A DNA stretch of 64,000 bases. Source: Oscheius dolichura. Lineage: Eukaryota; Nematoda; Chromadorea; Rhabditida; Rhabditidae. The DNA lies in assembly GCA_932521035.1 (NCBI GenBank), contig OW051495.1:8680001-8744000 (forward strand), in the 5' to 3' direction. The notes under the pieces were generated by a model, which saw only the letters and a program-made list of their open reading frames with translations, was not told the DNA's origin and ran no database searches. Position numbers and translations under genes: made by a program. Below, piece after piece: positions 10,847 through 21,765 of the stretch. Positions within the stretch are counted from its first letter, which is position 1. Every line of letters starts with the position of its first letter.

Positions 10847-12367
10847 AGTTGAAGGCCTTCCCTTGTTAGTGTTACATTATTTTTTGCTTATCCTGAAAAA
10901 GAAATATTAGAAAAGATCAAGAGAATAAAAATAGCAAAAAAAGTTTTGAACGCAAAAAAAATTTTGCGCAGAGCTCCACCTCTATTCAGGAAAATTCTAC
11001 ATATAAACACGCAATAGAAGCTATGAAACAGCTTTATAATAATATACACAATGCCTAAATGGAAGAAAAATTAGTGGAAACGAACTTACTTGGATATTCG
11101 TCCTGCGGAGAGCTCCAATTGCTCAATCTGCTTATTCATTCTTCCGTTTGTACATCTAAAACTAATGTATTATCAATTAGAAATAGTAGAAAGCAAAATA
11201 CAAAAGATAGAAAATCAAGAGAAGCAATACAACAAACAGTGAAAATGAAATATTGACGGAAAACGCAAGCGACTTGCAATATGCTAACTAAGCTCAGTTT
11301 TTTTTCAATTTACTTTCTGTAATCGTTATAAAATGTTGCTAACATGCTAGCATATGTGCTAACAATAAGTAGAAGCAAAAGCAATATCAGAATTAAAAGA
11401 AATTCATCAAATTTTATTTTGGAAGCATTTCTTGCGTTGTTGTTGATTTTTGACCGTTGTTGTTGCATGTTGCATGTTCAGCGATACTGCAAAAGATGCG
11501 CTATCGAATGTAGATAATTTAGCAACAAAAATAATAACGAGAGTAGAGGGAGGGTAGCGCAGGTTTTGAATTCTCCGGAAATTCCTTTGGGAAATGATCC
11601 AGAAACGAGCGAGCTGTAACTATAAACGTGCCGCAAGAATTTCCTTGACCGGCGGAAGTTTTAATTGACCGGCTTAACTTCCATTGGCCAGCTAAAGATA
11701 AGTAGATTCCGTTTTTCTAGATACGTTTCAAATGTCAACCGATTTGATGGCGTTTTGGAATGCTTTCCTTTCAGAAAGCGACTATTATCCAAAATAACCA
11801 TATATTTTTGCTCCCTGCTGTAGCAATACAATTAATAGGGTGAAAAACAACGTATAGACTTGAATTTTGCTTTCGTTGACTTCAGCAAAAGACATTGAAA
11901 AAATGCAAATGTCGTCGACTGGATTCGAACTTCAGTGGCGCCCCTTCGTATTATGCCATGGATGCATACTTTTTAGGGGTGCTTATCCGGATTATCCGGA
12001 CCAAATTATCCGATTTCGGATAACGGATAATGGTTGCCGCCGGATAATTATCCGCGGACAATTTCCGGATAACGAAAGCTCCGGATAATTTCGGATAATC
12101 GGATAAAAAAGTACCGGATTATCCGCACATTCCTGATCTAGTTCTCCTTCCAAAGCCCTTTTTGGCTATGCCAGCAGAAGATCTTGCCATCACAAATTTT
12201 TGTTTTATATATTCCAAATCAAAAAACCAAAAACATCGTAGGAAAATGTATTGTACAAAACCTATGCACACAAATAGCAACTATTTAAATAATTTTGGAT
12301 TCTTTCTGATGGTTTTTGCTAGCCGTTTTGTATTGAAATTCTTCTAAAAATTAATCAATTACACTAG
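10847..12367. other. Gene-poor, repeat-bearing region
   Basis: AT-rich, with no exon I can defend. It contains the GGATAA cluster (about 11985-12128). A GTTCGAATCC box-B-like element is present on the minus strand near 11920-11930 without a matching tRNA body. A short palindromic stretch around TGCTAACATGCTAGCA lies near 11340, and a GTTGTTGTTG-type run near 11440. Confidence 0.45.
11985..12128. repeat. Cluster of CGGATAAT/TTATCCG motifs
   Basis: In about 140 bp the core GGATAA (or its complement TTATCC) occurs about 13 times in both orientations, often as CGGATAAT or ATTATCCG, with irregular spacing. It is neither a simple tandem array nor one palindrome. It is unlike the flanking DNA. Confidence 0.75.
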
Positions 12368-13308
12368 TCATTCTAAGCATACCATAAGCTTGGGGAAGTG
12401 GTTTCCATCGAAGGTATAAGTTTGTCTGCCAGAAACATAGCTGTTGAGCCTAAGAGAAGTAAATCTTAAAAAATATGGATATATACCATTTGTCTGCTTC
12501 GGTAAAGCATTTTCCGAAGATTTCTTTCTCTTCATCAGACAATAAAGGAGCGTGGAGATTTTTTCGCATTTTGCGAAGATCTTCAGCCTGTTCAGTACTC
12601 TTCTAAATCAGGAGAAGCATTATGTGTTGTCAACAATTGAAGATGGGTAAGCCATGGGTAGGAAAATATGCACCCGTATAGTCTTGGTAGTGATATTAGC
12701 CATGATTGATAAATGTGAGAAACAGAAAAGCGTACGCTTGCAATATTCTCTGCCATCAGACAGAAAGTGACTAGCACAAAATTTTGAATAAAGTAAAAGT
12801 TGCCGATTACGATGACTTTTACAAATGGCTAATTAGGACTTCACAAGGGAAGGATACTTGCTCGGCATCACTTTTTCAAACTTTTTTGATGCCATCTGAT
12901 AGAGAATTTTCTGGCGATCAAGACATATTCTTTCGATTTTGCCCAAATGAGGTTTTAGTGGAGGAAAATCCAGAAAAACGATTCTAATGCTAAAGCCGTT
13001 TTAAGACTTGTCTATTTTCTATTCTTATTCTTGTCAGATCGCTTTCTTCGTAGAGGCAAGCAAAAAACATTATAGAAAGTCATACCTTATCTTTTATTTT
13101 GTTGACACAATAATCCACCATTTTTCTTGTTCTTCCAGAGCATAAGCGGTCTTCCTTAAGTTCAGGGATATCATCGAGAACGATTGGGAGATCAACACCT
13201 GTTAAACTAGAGATTAAAATGTAAACAAAAATATGAACCGCCGAGAGTCTTTCCGACTTTTTCCTTCTTGCCAACCTTCTTGCTTCCTACTCTCTTTATT
13301 GGAGCCAT
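12368..13308 (-). CDS. Hypothetical 121-residue basic protein
   Basis: Four exons on the minus strand join with consistent phase: 13239-13308, 13086-13198, 12487-12587, 12368-12449. The product starts MAPIKRVGSKKVGKKEKVGK, a very basic tail. A charged helical region (DDIPELKEDRLCSGRTRKMV, then KIKDKAEDLRKMRKNL) and a C-terminal part with DEEKEIFGKCFTEADKW follow. There is no signal peptide or membrane helix. The last intron and the first are about 40 bp, and the middle intron (12588-13085) is long and contains an open frame on the opposite strand. Four compatible junctions in a row are unlikely by chance, but I do not recognise the family and the 3' end could extend if GTATGC at 12380 is a donor. 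Confidence 0.5.
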
Positions 13309-14845
13309 CTTCAAAGGAAAGTAAGCTTTCTGAAGCTGTCCATTTTTGTAGAGCGGGCCGATAGGTAACAGTAGCGCGTTGGAGAAAAGGAGATGATGAT
13401 GGTTAGATAGTGTTAATTGTAACCGCGTAATAGTAAGCGCAGCACAAAGTAAATTTGTTGTAGATCTCGCCGATCGACGGCTGGTTTCAATTTCGTGCAT
13501 TTTTTTTTGCCTCTTTTCGCCAAATTTAGTTTCAATGTGTTTCTCTTTTTGTAAAAATACTTGTTTGCAAAATTGAGTAAAAATGCCATTTCAGGCTCGC
13601 ATGCAAACAAATATGCTTTTTTCCAACATAACGAAACAATTGTCCAAACTTTGACGTCCAAAGTAAGTTGAGCATTGTATCACTTGATACAGTTTTCAGT
13701 AAATTTTTTCTACTATGAACGACGTTTTGCTAACTGCATCGAAATGACGTTCACTGTGGAAAAGATTTGCTAAGTAACAATTAAAGGAACAGCCCGGTCG
13801 GGGAAAAGAGTGCGCCCAAGTGCGCCCACGTCCCGCCCAAACTGAATTTGAATTTCGCTGCGTAAACAGACGCGCATTCCATTTTTTTACTTTGTTTTTA
13901 CTCCTGTTTCGCTTTTGCTCGTTTATTTTTATTGCATTTATGTGCTTTTATTGTGTTTTATGTAAATATTATGCGCCTGTTGATACCACTATGCTGGCTA
14001 ATCAACACCGTCGCATTTTGAGGTGTGGCGGATACAATAAATATCCGGTAAAAGCTTGCCACCCCGTTTCAAAAAAGTTCATTTAGTTTCAGCCGCCCCA
14101 TCGGCACCACAAAACTAAAGAAATGCAGTAAGCCACTGAAACTAAATCTCGCGTTTCATCTGACAAGCATCGTATACACGAACATTCTTGTTTTCTGCTG
14201 TTTACAGGGTTATCTACCACCGCCCTCCACATCCCCTGTATTTTACATGTGTTTTTATAAGGGAGGGACTGCCGCTCCTTCGACCGACCGGTTAACCCGG
14301 CTTGGTTCCCGTCCAGTGAAACCTTTTTCACGAGAGGTTCCTCCAACGAAAAAGAATTGTTTGCTATAGTCCATTTCCAACTGATATTCCACGGATACAA
14401 ATTTGGCGGCGCGTCTCGTCGAATGACCCCAGTCTCGAAGCCAGAATCGAAAATTTGATGTAGCAGAAAAAGGGCAGTATTTCGCCTTGTAACTCATTTT
14501 TCTCATCACTGTAACACTCTCAGCACCTGAAACTTGGCTGCCGGGATCGCCACACGATGCTCTTTCGAATGAACCTACTCTCGCTGGCTAATTCGAAAAA
14601 ATGATGTAACATTTTTGAAACTTGGAGGCGTTCTTCCTCCTCACTACCTCACTCCCAAGCTCTAATATTTTACCCCACTACTCCCCAAGCTTAGCTCTAC
14701 ACAGCGTATGGGGTCTCCCTATGATCACATTTAACTTTGATTCGACAGCTGTTTGTGGCGTCTTCATGAATAAACATATATTAGTGAGCGTTCTGAATGA
14801 TTAACCCCCACCGCACCATGCCAACGCCCTTGTTCCCCTAGAAAC
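13309..14845. other. Intergenic region
   Basis: No supportable gene. The short frames on both strands lack splice signals and family residues. Around 13800-13860 there is a small GC-richer patch (GTGCGCCCAAGTGCGCCCAC). The right end is the promoter of the receptor at 14846. Confidence 0.4.
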
Positions 14846-16296
14846 ATGAAGCTGTTCTTTATTTCTCCCGACGATTCAGGAAGGCTGAAGTATTGGTTCG
14901 TCGCTGAGGTCGTCCTCAGCGTCGTCAATTACCTTCTGGTTACGGTATTGGTCCTTACTTTCACGAAATTCAGGCTGCATTCCCACTTCAAAGTGAGTTT
15001 TCTTGAGTACAAAAAGTAGAGCATGGCTTCCAGATCTTTATCATGTACTACATAGTTAATTTCTATCCGTTTATTACATCTCGCCTTGTGATTTTAGCAT
15101 ATCAAAGTGGTATTTTTAGCTACGGTAGGTACATGCTGGGGTTTGCATCAATTGGAGGGAATTTTATCATTTCTAGAGCGTTTTTTGAATGAAAAAGAGT
15201 AGCTTTAGGTCAACACGTTGAGAAAAATAAATATGAGTTACTGTAGTCAAAATCTTTAGAGGACCCAGAAGCGAGCCCATTTATTGTTGCATCCTCCTGG
15301 CTACGCGGGTTCTACATGGCTCTTATGATGACCCTGTAGGTGTTTCTCCTCTCATTTGCCTTCCTACAGTCTTTTTTGTGGGAAGACGACGACTTTCAGA
15401 AGTTTACCTGTAGCCATCGAGCGAGAAATCTCCCTTCTCTATATTCAACATTACGAATATCGCTTCAAATTATGGATTCCCATGCTAATGCTCTTTCTTT
15501 CCATATTTATTAGTAGTTTAGCCGCGACGTGTGTCACCTTCGGTAGATTCTGGTGCTCAACACTTTATATTAATTTCAGAGTATTGCTCAATAATAATCA
15601 TCGCGTTTTTCTTAGCCTTCATTCAATGCATCGGTGGTGTGGTAAGTTGAATATAGAGGACTCACCCAGAACAGATTTACCTGAATAACTATCGAAAGAC
15701 ATGGATTCTCAACAATGCTCTAAGGAAAAGAAGGCCATGTAAACTTAAATATTCCTTGAGTGCACGATATCAACTAGAGGAGAATCTCTGGTTTGCTGAG
15801 GTGGGAATTTACTGTTTTCAAAGGTGTCGTATATTCCAGACAATTAAGAATGTTACCGTAACCATTGTCATTGTACTGGCTTGGACTTTTGCTGTCTTCA
15901 TCCTGGCTAATCTACCGTACTTCTCCAAAGAGACAATGGAAGTTCTTGACTGCTTCTTCAATGTTTTAATGGCTGCGTAAGTTACCTCCACTTTTTGTAG
16001 CTCTGGTCTAAAGGTCTCAAAGCGACTTTGAGACCTGCAAACCTAACCCCCCGAGGGTGAATGACGACGAACTGTTCAGAAACGCTCCTCTGATAACACT
16101 GATGACATTCCTCTACAATAAATACCTGACTGGGATCCTCAAAGGGCTTCTATTCGGAAGCGGAGTAGAGCCAGGAATCGACGAAGGAGACAGCTACTTT
16201 GACCAATTATTGGAACAATGGGGAGAGCCGCAGGCAGAAAAGAACTCGGAAGGGAAAAGGACATTGTTCATGAAGTTGTTACTGCTGAGAGAGTAA
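14846..16296 (+). CDS. 7TM chemoreceptor, Sra superfamily (copy 3)
   Basis: Eight exons in phase: 14846-14992, 15034-15124, 15260-15335, 15400-15542, 15580-15641, 15675-15800, 15840-15976, 16080-16296 (332 residues). It shows IEREISLLYIQHYEYR after TM3, RYQLEENLWFAE in the third loop, NLP in TM6 and DEGDSYFDQLLEQW in the tail. Compared with the copies at 2799 and 6594 it has one extra intron (15642-15674, 33 bp) that splits their 188-nt exon into 62 and 126 nt. It retains the intron between exons 2 and 3 that the copies at 17123 and 19058 lack, so it is structurally intermediate. The last intron holds a perfect 11-bp hairpin. Confidence 0.82.
16012..16036. repeat. Perfect small hairpin in receptor intron
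   Basis: AGGTCTCAAAG, then CGA, then CTTTGAGACCT: 11-bp arms with a 3-nt loop, inside the last intron of the receptor gene. It could be a remnant of a small fold-back element or could form in the pre-mRNA. Confidence 0.8.
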
Positions 16297-17122
16297 ATAT
16301 CCTATATGGGTTATTCTTTATCGAAACTCTCGTCACATGGTAGAATTGGGGGAAACTCCATGTAATCCACGTGACAAGACCTTAGTCGCGTGGTAGAATT
16401 GAGGGAAACTATTTTCCCCTCCATAGCATGCTCTCTGCAGTTTGACTTAGTTGGCCCCTAATATTAGATTTTCCCTAAAATATCTTAAAAACTGAAGAAA
16501 AGGATTAATCACATCATTCCGCTCGAATCCAATCCACCAGCCGGGCTTTCTGGAGAATGCGTGGCAGGTGTGTTCGTAAACAAGGAAATCGTGGCGTTTA
16601 GTGACACTGGTGACGAAAACTCCGAGTCGGCCTTTTTTCACATCTTCTCCGGGGAATTAGGGGGGAAAACGAGCTTTGGAAGTAAAGGGAAAAGCTATTT
16701 TTTGCTGAATTTTTAACTTTCCGCTTTCCGCATATTCGCGCGTTTCAAAGAAATGGTTTGCAAAGGCAGCGTAGGTGGATCCAATTAGATTCTACTCGGG
16801 GAAGAAAGATCCTGGCTGCTGTATGTTTGCCTGCTCTTTAGTTGAAGCCAGCCTCCTTTCAATTAACCCCTTCTCACAAAGAAGGAACTTGAACTTGTAC
16901 GCCTCTATAGCCTGGAACAATCTGATAATTTGCCGTCGCGCCTCAACCAGTCCCGCTCTCCCCCTCTGTTTTGTGGTCTGCCCATGAAACTATTTATATT
17001 TTATAAAGTACAGAAACCACTTGCAGAAGATCGAAACAGGCTGGGTAAATGGATTCCAAGAGAACATGCAGGTGTTTTTAAAATTAGCCGGGCAGTAGCC
17101 ATAGTATCCACTCATTTTCATT
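16297..17122. other. Intergenic spacer and receptor promoter
   Basis: Contains a direct repeat of GTGGTAGAATTGRGGGAAACT (about 16337-16357 and 16391-16411). The 90 bp before 17123, including CAAGAGAACATGCAGGTGTT, resembles the segment before 19058 (CAAGAGATCATGCAGGTGTT), so the promoter was duplicated with the gene. Confidence 0.55.
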
Positions 17123-18544
17123 ATGAAGCTATATTTTTACGTCCCAAACGATCCGATCCGACTCTTTTACTTCTACATTATTGAAGCTGCTATTCTTTTC
17201 ACAAACTATATTTTTATCGTAATATGGATAGTCGTAACTCCAAAAGTGAGGGTCCACATCCATTTAAAGGTACTACAGTAACGTTGTGGACAGACTCCTT
17301 GCTTCCAGATTTATATTCAATTTGTTTATATTGTTTTTATTTTCTTTACAACAACCAGGCTAGTTGTTCTGGCTTATTTGAATGGATATATTCAAGTAGA
17401 CAAAGATGTGTCGTTGGAGAATAGCCCAGTTATTATTGTATGTGCTGTGGGGAGAATGATATACCCAGTAATTATTGTAACAATGTAAGTTAGCCGTATT
17501 TTGAGGGCTCAGTTCTCGATAGTCCGATCCTCTCCACCCGTAAAGTCTCGGCAAGGCAACGGCATAAAGGCGTAACAGTTTTGACTGAAGATGATTTTCC
17601 TGCAGATACTTTACGGGTGCAGGAGATCGGACTACCGAGGATCGAGCCTATTTTGAGCAGTCCCAAAGACATTTTCCTCTTTCCAGAACCTTCATAATAG
17701 CCATTGAAAGGGAACTGTCCCTATATTTTGCCCATGACTATGAGCGGACCCTTCGACTGTGGATTCCCTTACTTCTCATCATTATATCGTTTTCTATTGG
17801 TACAATTACCCCATGTGTAGCTATTTTTGGTAATCAAATCCGTACCCTGATTGACTGTTCTCGTTTAGAACTAATGCCTATCGTTGTCGGTGGAATCGTC
17901 GGGGCAATAGTAGTACTGACGGGATTTTTGGTAAGTTTTATTCAAAATTCAAGGAGAAATCCATCAATCTTCCAGCTGTATTTGTTCAACTTTTACAGAA
18001 CATGGAAATTGAATTACGCGCTGAAGAAGCGGCTTCCCTGTCGGTTGAAGTATTCCCTCAGTGTCAGGTATCAATTGGAAGAGAACATATGGATTTCTGA
18101 GGTATTCTTCGTTATTGACAGAGACAAATAACGGATCTTTAAGATGTTGGTATCTGCTCAAGTTGTCGTAGGACTTGTAGTGTTTTTCACGGCGCTCATC
18201 TTCTTCCTCTCTAATCTTCCAATGATTGAAGACACCCCACGGGAGATATTGGACACTGCCTACCATCTTTTAATGGCAGCGTAAGTCTTGACGCATTTAT
18301 TTAAAATTCAAGTTATTTTGTCAGGGATGTGCCAATCATTGCTTTTGGCACCGTTATCCATAACAAATATCTGGTTGGAATATTTAAAGGACTGTTCTTT
18401 GGAACAAGAGTCGAAGCCGACCAAGACGACGGCGACTTCTATTTTGATCAGTTGCTATACCAATGGGAAGGTCCTGAAACGAAGAAAGTTCAAGCTAGAA
18501 GAAATAGAACTCTATTGATGTGGATATTACAGCTCAATGAATAA
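17123..18544 (+). CDS. 7TM chemoreceptor, Sra superfamily (copy 4)
   Basis: Seven exons in phase: 17123-17269, 17309-17484, 17687-17829, 17869-17930, 17976-18101, 18144-18280, 18325-18544 (336 residues). Signatures are IERELSLYFAHDYERT, RYQLEENIWISE, SNLP and DDGDFYFDQLLYQWEGPE. The second exon (176 nt) is continuous where copies 1-3 have an intron, so an intron was lost before the duplication that made this gene and the one at 19058. Intron 2 (17485-17686) is lengthened by an inverted repeat. Very similar to its neighbour in sequence, tail and upstream region. Confidence 0.85.
17498..17656. repeat. Inverted repeat in receptor intron
   Basis: The left arm, about 17498-17548 (includes TAGTCCGATCCTCTCCACCC), pairs with the right arm, about 17606-17656 (complement includes TAGTCCGATCTCCTGCACCC), around a 55-nt centre. 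Arms are about 80 percent identical by eye. It differs in sequence from the element at 3231-3666. Confidence 0.75.
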
Positions 18545-19057
18545 AAATGTCAAAACGAAATAATAGAGTTCCTTACATAACACTATTGCAATGCCACCGT
18601 CACGTGTTGATAAACGTTCTACTCCAGGTCTGATTTCGAGGGGGTTGAGTGTTTCTCCATGGTCCCTTGCTTCCTTGTGACGGTGGTTGATTTCCGCATT
18701 GCACTGCTCTGCAAGATTAGTATAACCTGTTCCAACTGGTTTCTCTTCAGAGAAAGAGTATTACTTGCCAGGAAGACCCTTGAATGCTCCATTTACCTTC
18801 TGCCTCTACTTGGAACCGCTCCCCCTCGTTTTTACACAATAAAGTCATCCAAAGGCTATAAAACCCAGAGGACAATTGAATAGTTTGCTGCAGCCTTTAG
18901 ACGACTTTCCGTCCCTGTAATTCTACCGTAATCTATGAACCTATACACGCACCGAGAACTATAACATTTCAAAGAAGTTGACGTAATTGGTCGCCAAGAG
19001 ATCATGCAGGTGTTTTCATGATTAGCAAGTAACTATCGAGATCTGGCGGGTGTCACT
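18545..19057 (+). promoter_or_regulatory. Intergenic spacer with promoter of the receptor at 19058
   Basis: A TATA-like CTATAAAAC lies at 18856-18864, about 195 bp before the start codon. The segment 18960-19057 shares blocks with the region before 17123. No exon is visible. The TATA assignment is inference. Confidence 0.4.
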
Positions 19058-20511
19058 ATGAACCTATTCTTTTACATCCCAAACAATCCAAATAGACTCT
19101 ATTCTTGGTACATCATTGAAGTTGTTATTATACTTATCAATTATATTCTCTGCATAATATGGATAGTCATGACTCCAAAGCTGAGAGTCCACATCCATTT
19201 GAAGGTATCTTCCCCGCTGGATCCCAATTTCTTTCCAGATGTACATAACCTTTGTCTATGTCTCTTTTATCCTCTTTCTAACTGTTAGAATTATTGTGTT
19301 GGCCTATTTTAATGAATATATTCAAGTAGCCAAAGATATGCCGTTGGAGAATAATCCAGTTATTATATTCTGTGCCTTGGGCAGGATGTTCTATCCAGCT
19401 GTTATTGTGACAATGTAAGTATTCTACTACACTCTTGTTGCCAGATTCAAAGGGTCTCAATTGGGTAGAATTAGTGCACCCCGTTTGAAAGACACCGGGA
19501 TCCATTCATTTGATTTTCAAGAAGATTGCACCACCAGAATGTGTGGCGGTTACTATTGGAATAATTCATCCAACTCCCACTTTTTACAAACAGTTTAAAG
19601 CCATTTTTAGTCCAGAAACTGTTGCAGAACCTTCATAATAGCCGTTGAAAGGGAACTATCCCTATATTTTGCTCAAGACTACGAATACACCCTCCGACTA
19701 TGGATTCCAATACTTCTCATTGTCCTATCCATTATATTTGGTAGCTGTACGGCTTCTGGAGCCGTTTTCGGCAAGCATTAAAATTTTCCAGAGCTCATAT
19801 TTTGCTTTAGAGCTGGTTCCCTTCCTACCTGGCGTGATTGTCTCTACAGCGATTGGGGCTACGGGATTACTTGTAAGGTTTTACCCATCCCACTGTATGC
19901 TTTTCAGCTTTATTTGTATAACTTCCATAGAACATGGAAGCTGAACTACGCGTTGAAAAAACGGCTTCCTTGCCGGTTGAACTATTCCCTCAGCGTACGG
20001 TATCAATTGGAGGAGAATATATGGTTCTCTGAGGTATTTATCACCAGTCGGACACCTTTCCATATATTCTACAGGTAATGATAACGGCACAGGTTATCGT
20101 CTTCTTTGCTGTCGCTGCTACGGGCCTTCTCTTCGCCCTTGCTAATCTTCCCTCTATTTCAAACGATGCAAGAGAGGTATTTGACCTGGCTTATCATCTT
20201 TTGGTGGCTGCGTAAGTTTTCAACTTCAAATCTCATTGTGTGCCGATTCTCTCGGCCCTTCTCTTTAAAATAGCGTCTTCATTCGTTTCAGGGACGCACT
20301 AATCGTTGCTTTTGCTACATTTATCCAGAACAGTTACATGATAGGAATATTGAAAGGGTTGCTCTTTGGCACACGGGTACAACCTGACCAAGACGACGGG
20401 GACTCCTACTTTGATCAGTTGCTGTACCAGTGGGAAGGTCCTGAAACGAAAAAAGTTCAAACCAGAAGAAATAGAACTCTATTGATGTGGGTATTACAGC
20501 TCAAGGAATAA
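19058..20511 (+). CDS. 7TM chemoreceptor, Sra superfamily (copy 5)
   Basis: Seven exons in phase: 19058-19204, 19239-19414, 19628-19770, 19811-19872, 19908-20033, 20075-20211, 20292-20511 (336 residues, the same length as copy 4). Motifs are VERELSLYFAQDYEYT, RYQLEENIWFSE, ANLP and DDGDSYFDQLLYQWEGPE, and the last 20 residues are nearly identical to copy 4. The intron 19771-19810 has a GC donor (TTCG|GCAAGC) where copy 4 has GT; the phase and the 62-nt exon size support it. A recent tandem duplicate of the gene at 17123. Confidence 0.85.
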
Positions 20512-20638
20512 ATTATTCAATTCCAATCGGAAATCGTTTATTCAAGAAGAAACAGCTTATCATGTTGAAAGAAAGAAAAGATAAAATAAACAAGTACAAA
20601 TTATAGATCAACTGCTTTATTTCATCCTTACAGACAAT

Positions 20639-21765
20639 TTATTGCAGAGGCCTTTCCCCGTCTCCCGGGGCGGCTCCCGTGGTGGTCGTCTCCGACGGTT
20701 TCGGCAGCTCCCCGTAGAGCGAGACGGACTTCTCGACTTGCGGCACCTTCTCGTCCCTGTTCATCGACTCCGTGAGGTAGGCGCTCTTTTCCTGGACCTT
20801 GTCGTCGTCTCCACCGAGTGGCTTCAGCGAGTGGACGACGCTCTGGACGGCAGAGGCCGAAGGGGCAGCCGCAGGAGGAGCGGGAAGAGTGGGAGGAGCA
20901 GGCATGGCAGAGGCCGCCGAGACAGGGGCAGAGTCTTCTTTCTTCTCGACCGGTGTGGCAGGAGGAGCCGTGGCCGTCTCCGGTACGGCAGCAGGAGGAG
21001 TTTCCACCTGAAAATTGGACTTGAATTGGAGGAAAGGAACGGCACGTACCACAGGCTTGTCAGCCTCCTTCTTGGCCTCTTTTTTCGTCTTGGCGCTCTT
21101 CATTTCCCTCTTGCTGTTGGTGTCGGCCGTCTCCGGAGTCTTGGGCTTCTTGGCGTTTTTCCTGCTGCCGGTTGTGCCCCTCGCAGTGGTTGGCTGTCTC
21201 CTCTCGCGCTTGCTGGCCGTCTCCTTCGGGGCGGGACTCATTCCAGGGGTAGGCGAGCTGGGGCTCATTCCCGGGCCGAGCGGCAAGTTGATTCGGTCCC
21301 GGCTTCCCTGGTCCTTGCTTCCCTGCTTAGCACGGGCGCTTCCCTTCTTGCTGCGGTTCTCCTTGAGCGACTTCTTGCTCCTGTTCTCCTTCAGGCTTAA
21401 GCCTTTCCGAATCTTCATGGAACTGAAAATGAACTATTATGCGAGAGTACCACAATTAGTGCTGATAATCTTGATGTCCGTGCGCGCACCAATCAAGTAC
21501 AGCAGCCGTGCGCCCCCCGTCCATGTTGGACAACTGTTTTAAAAGGAATGACCGTGCGCGCGGCAGCTAACCGTAATTCAACCGACTTGGCACCACGACT
21601 TTCAAAGTTTTCTTGGTGACCAAGAAAGTGAGACGGCAAACGTACGCGTTTTTCTGCCTTTAACGCTGTTGGTGACCTTCTTCTCATCCTTGATCTTCTC
21701 TCGTCTTCCCATGATGCAGAAGGCGAGGATGAAGCCAGTGGCGGCCACGATGCCACTCCAGGCGG
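20639..21765 (-). CDS. Basic, Ala/Pro-rich protein, possibly with one membrane helix
   Basis: The certain part is two exons, 21050-21418 and 20639-21007, encoding 245 residues from MKIRKGLSLKENRSKKSLKE. The first half is very basic with small repeats (SLKENRSKK twice) and SPTPGMSP-type motifs; the second half is Ala/Pro/Glu-rich and ends PGDGERPLQ. TTTCAG|TTCCATG at the start would suit trans-splicing. Alternatively exon 21642-21765 can join in frame and adds a membrane helix (GIVAATGFILAFCIMGRR) followed by a Lys-rich stretch, which would make this a single-pass membrane protein with a basic tail. Codons are very GC-rich, as in the gene at 4982 and the collagen. I recognise no family. Confidence 0.6.

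Noticed and set aside
11900..11960. Possible tRNA or tRNA-derived SINE on the minus strand from GTTCGAATCC
   Set aside because: No matching acceptor stem, D-arm or A box nearby; the T-stem has a mismatch.
11985..12128. GATA-factor binding array
   Set aside because: The cores are GGATAA, which lack the A/T before GATA required by the WGATAR consensus.
12775..12987. PX/RGS-type sorting nexin fragment on the plus strand
   Set aside because: Only a vague resemblance; no second motif or neighbouring exon supports it.
20642..21542. Long plus-strand frames opposite the basic Ala/Pro-rich gene
   Set aside because: GC-rich codon bias opens the other strand; they read across the intron and lack splice structure.
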